NCBI GenBank assembly: GCA_002337605.1
Contig: DDGL01000010.1
Span: forward strand, 62,001-126,000
From: Flavobacteriaceae bacterium UBA1903
Lineage (GTDB): Bacteria > Bacteroidota > Bacteroidia > Flavobacteriales > Flavobacteriaceae
Direction: 5' to 3'
DNA length: 64,000 nucleotides
Numbering within the stretch: the first letter of the stretch is position 1; each line of letters opens with the position of its first letter. The position numbers were made by a program, and so were the translations under genes. Below the pieces are notes generated by a model, which made no database searches, was not told the origin of the DNA, and saw only the letters and a list, made by a program, of their open reading frames with translations. Below are positions 61,775-64,000 of the stretch, piece after piece.

Positions 61775-62617
61775 CTACGGCGCTAACGGGGCAAAATTAA
61801 TTGTTACCGCATCCCTGAATTGCAACCCAAATAGTGATGAAGCACTACCTACTGTTGAAGGGTTACTTTTATAAATGGCTAATTCTAAATAGCCGGAAGA
61901 ATTCCAGATGGCCAGCTTCTTACCATCTTCTTCACGTCGCTCCTTAGGGACTTCGAAGTTAATAGCATCGCTGTATTGTGAATGAACTTTGCTAAACTGT
62001 GCCCGTCTTGCCGTAATCTTAAAAGGGCGCCCCTTGCCAATATCGTCAAATACAGATCTGGTAATATTACTCACCACGTTTCCGTAGTTATCTATATAAA
62101 TTACATTGCCAATTATTTGAGTATTCTCCCCATTTATAACAGGTTTTATTCCCACCAGTTCTTTAATTTCAGAAATAGGCTTTCCAATAACCTCAAGTGT
62201 TCCACCGCGCGCCAGGTGACAGGCTACCTTTACAAAGACATCCAGCACGGGAAAATTACTTATAATTCTATCGTGAATATTTATTTCCACAATCTTTTCA
62301 GGGTTTATTTCTGAAGCTAACATAGAAATAATTCCATTGTTTGCACAGACAAAATAGTGGCCGTCCAGCTTAACAGCTATATGCTGATTTTCTGGGTTTA
62401 ACTCACTGTCTATCCCTATAATATGAATAGTTCCCGGAGGAAAACTCTTGTAGGCATTTTGAATAATATAAGCTGCTTCTGTGCTATGAAAAGGCGGTAT
62501 GCTGTGTGAGATATCAACAATCTTTGTGTCGGATAATTCGCTATAAATAGCCCCTTTTACCGCACCCACAAAGTGGTCTTTCTCTCCAAAATCTGTCGTG
62601 AGGGTAATAATGGGCAT
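61775..62617 (-). CDS. S-adenosyl-L-methionine hydroxide adenosyltransferase family protein
   Basis: Encodes 280 residues of the DUF62 family: ITLTTDFGEKDHFVGAVKGAI at the start (Asp9 of the TDFG motif), then DISHSIPPFHSTEAAYIIQNAY, VCANNGIISML and YIDNYGNVVSNI. Family members hydrolyse SAM to adenosine and methionine using an Asp/Arg/His arrangement. It faces the phoH gene divergently. Confidence 0.9.
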   Translation of the reverse strand: MPIITLTTDFGEKDHFVGAVKGAIYSELSDTKIVDISHSIPPFHSTEAAYIIQNAYKSFPPGTIHIIGIDSELNPENQHIAVKLDGHYFVCANNGIISMLASEINPEKIVEINIHDRIISNFPVLDVFVKVACHLARGGTLEVIGKPISEIKELVGIKPVINGENTQIIGNVIYIDNYGNVVSNITRSVFDDIGKGRPFKITARRAQFSKVHSQYSDAINFEVPKERREEDGKKLAIWNSSGYLELAIYKSNPSTVGSASSLFGLQFRDAVTINFAPLAP

Positions 62618-62686
62618 TTGGCTAATTGTTGATATGTTGTTGAAATTACTCCCACAAAAATAAAGTACTTTTATAATTGTAAAAAC

Positions 62687-62694
62687 TATATTTG
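62687..62694 (+). promoter_or_regulatory. -7 promoter box before phoH
   Basis: TATATTTG matches TAnnTTTG and is 34 bp before the TTG start of phoH. Confidence 0.4.
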
Positions 62695-62728
62695 AAGATA
62701 CTTTATAATGTTATAAACAACTGCGCTT

Positions 62729-63685
62729 TTGAACGAACTTATTATTGAATTGACAGAGATAAGCCCCAGAGATTTCTTTGGGCTTCAGAATGCAAATATT
62801 GATCTCCTAAAAAAATACTTCCCCAAACTGAAACTTGTGGCGCGTGGCAGCAAATTAAAAGCCTACGGTGATGAAGAGGTGCTAGAGGAATTCGACCGAA
62901 GAATAACCATGCTTCTAGACCATTTTGGAAAATACAACAAAATGGACGAAAACACTATAGAGCGCGTTCTCTCCAGCCGTAGTAAAGAAGATTATGAAAC
63001 TCCAGCGAGTAGTGGCGAAGTTTTAGTACACGGAGTAAGCGGGAAATTAATAAAAGCACAAACTGCAAATCAGCGTAAGTTGGTAGATCTAACGACCAAA
63101 AATGACATGGTTTTTGCGGTAGGTCCCGCAGGAACAGGAAAAACATATACTTGTGTTGCGTTAGCTGTACGGGCATTAAAAGAAAAGCAGGTAAAGCGTA
63201 TTATCTTAACACGACCTGCCGTGGAGGCCGGAGAAAACCTGGGGTTTCTTCCGGGCGACCTTAAAGAAAAATTGGATCCGTATATGCAACCGTTGTACGA
63301 TGCGTTACGGGACATGATCCCTCACGAAAAGCTGGAAAGTTATATAGAAAAAGGAGTGATACAAATAGCTCCTATGGCATTTATGCGCGGTAGAACCCTG
63401 GATAATGCTTTTGTGATTTTAGACGAAGCCCAAAATACGACCCATGCACAAATGAAAATGTTTTTAACTCGTATGGGAAAACACGCTAAGTTTGTGATTA
63501 CAGGAGATCCCGGCCAAATAGATTTGCCACGACGTGTGATTTCAGGATTAAAAGAAGCGTTATTAGTTTTGAAAGACGTAAAAGGAGTAGGAATGATATT
63601 TCTTGACGATAAAGACGTGATCCGTCACCGCCTTGTAAAAGAAGTAATTGCTGCTTATAAAAGTATCGAGAATTTAGATTCTTAA
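62729..63685 (+). CDS. phoH: PhoH family ATPase
   Basis: Encodes 318 residues starting with TTG. A KH-like N-terminal region and a P-loop ATPase with Walker A GPAGTGKT (132-139), FVILDEAQNTTHAQMKMFLTRMG as Walker B segment and TGDPGQIDLP. PhoH-like proteins are predicted RNA helicase/ATPases of uncertain function. The gene is 26 bp before purC, probably in the same transcript. Confidence 0.92.
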   Translation: MNELIIELTEISPRDFFGLQNANIDLLKKYFPKLKLVARGSKLKAYGDEEVLEEFDRRITMLLDHFGKYNKMDENTIERVLSSRSKEDYETPASSGEVLVHGVSGKLIKAQTANQRKLVDLTTKNDMVFAVGPAGTGKTYTCVALAVRALKEKQVKRIILTRPAVEAGENLGFLPGDLKEKLDPYMQPLYDALRDMIPHEKLESYIEKGVIQIAPMAFMRGRTLDNAFVILDEAQNTTHAQMKMFLTRMGKHAKFVITGDPGQIDLPRRVISGLKEALLVLKDVKGVGMIFLDDKDVIRHRLVKEVIAAYKSIENLDS

Positions 63686-63711
63686 TCCAACCATCTATAC
63701 CTACATTCATT

Positions 63712-64000
63712 ATGAGTAATACCATTATAGATACCAACTTTAATTTTCCTGGCCAGAAGTCAGTTTACAAAGGGAAGGTTCGGGAGGTGTACACATTAGA
63801 GAACAACCAGTTAGTGATGATCGCAACCGATAGATTAAGTGCGTTCGATGTGGTAATGCCAAAGGGAATACCTTATAAAGGACAAATCTTAAATCAGATT
63901 GCCACCAAAATGATGCGCGATACCGAAGATCTAGTGCCCAACTGGCTAACTGCCACACCAGATCCTAATGTTGCTGTTGGAGAAGCGTGCGAGCCTTTTA
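63712..64000 (+). CDS. purC: SAICAR synthase, N-terminal part (cut by window end)
   Basis: About 96 codons from the ATG at 63712 to the window end. The features of phosphoribosylaminoimidazole-succinocarboxamide synthase are visible: VYKGKVREVYTLENNQLVMIATDRLSAFDVVMPKGIPYKGQILNQI. It catalyses the ATP-dependent joining of CAIR and aspartate in purine synthesis. The remainder lies outside the window. Confidence 0.92.
   Translation, partial: MSNTIIDTNFNFPGQKSVYKGKVREVYTLENNQLVMIATDRLSAFDVVMPKGIPYKGQILNQIATKMMRDTEDLVPNWLTATPDPNVAVGEACEPF

Noticed and set aside
1..64000. CRISPR array or tRNA/rRNA gene
   Set aside because: No regularly spaced repeats with unique spacers and no cloverleaf-type sequence were noticed; the integration target is the mnmE gene, not a tRNA.

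Overview
The window is low-GC DNA from a member of the Bacteroidota, almost certainly a gliding flavobacterium (class Flavobacteriia). Indicators are the gliding-motility ABC transporter genes gldF/gldG, a type IX secretion C-terminal sorting domain, a SusD-less Bacteroidota-style Wza/Wzc/Wzi surface polysaccharide cluster, TAnnTTTG-type -7 boxes, weak ribosome-binding sites and several TTG/GTG starts. Genus cannot be fixed from this sequence alone.

Layout. (1) 1-7.0 kb: end of a surface polysaccharide locus on the + strand: 3' end of a DegT-type sugar aminotransferase, a PglF-type UDP-sugar 4,6-dehydratase, Wza-like export lipoprotein, Wzc-like tyrosine autokinase/chain-length protein and a Wzi-like outer-membrane protein. 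(2) 7.0-9.8 kb: chromosomal backbone with a DUF421 membrane protein, a COG2426-type membrane protein, a small lipoprotein, a stand-alone Pycsar-type membrane protein and a GreA/GreB-family elongation factor. (3) 9.8-54.16 kb: about 44 kb of integrated DNA sitting at the 3' end of mnmE. Three copies of the last codons of mnmE (Phe-Cys-Ile-Gly-Lys-stop; shared core CCGATACAGAAA on the + strand) lie at 9.81, 26.38 and 54.15 kb and divide it into two tandem units. Unit A (9.8-26.4 kb) is a single-strand copper/heavy-metal detoxification cassette (CusA, CusB and TolC-type subunits, CopA ATPase, a multicopper oxidase fused to a CopB-like barrel, an AraC-type regulator with a metal-binding N-terminus and several copper-associated accessory proteins) and has no integrase of its own. 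Unit B (26.4-54.16 kb) carries two large secreted proteins, a two-component system, a type I restriction operon with five additional genes lodged between hsdS and hsdR (candidate nuclease, SEFIR protein, DUF3883 protein, unknown, GmrSD-like DUF262 protein), and a mobilisation end with a replication primase/helicase, zinc-finger and excisionase-type proteins and a tyrosine recombinase. (4) 54.1-64 kb: backbone again: mnmE, a lipoprotein, small membrane proteins, dnaN, gldG, a secreted protein, gldF, a monooxygenase-like protein, a SAM hydroxide adenosyltransferase family protein, phoH and the 5' part of purC.

How the parts work together. The recombinase at 52.4-53.5 kb, next to mnmE, is the only visible recombinase and could act on all three sites, so unit A looks like a cis-mobilisable passenger. 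Each insertion brings its own copy of the final mnmE codons, keeping this essential-type tRNA modification gene intact. Unit A supplies copper efflux and oxidation; unit B supplies antiviral functions. Palindromic and stem-loop repeats are scattered through unit A and the backbone, some inside coding sequence.

The most interesting items are the tandem mnmE-targeted elements with an integrase-less metal cassette, the composite defence operon nested inside the type I restriction locus, a five-fold 10-bp-phased repeat array beside the excisionase gene, and a stem-loop repeat family with a constant 12-nt loop and changing but complementary stems.
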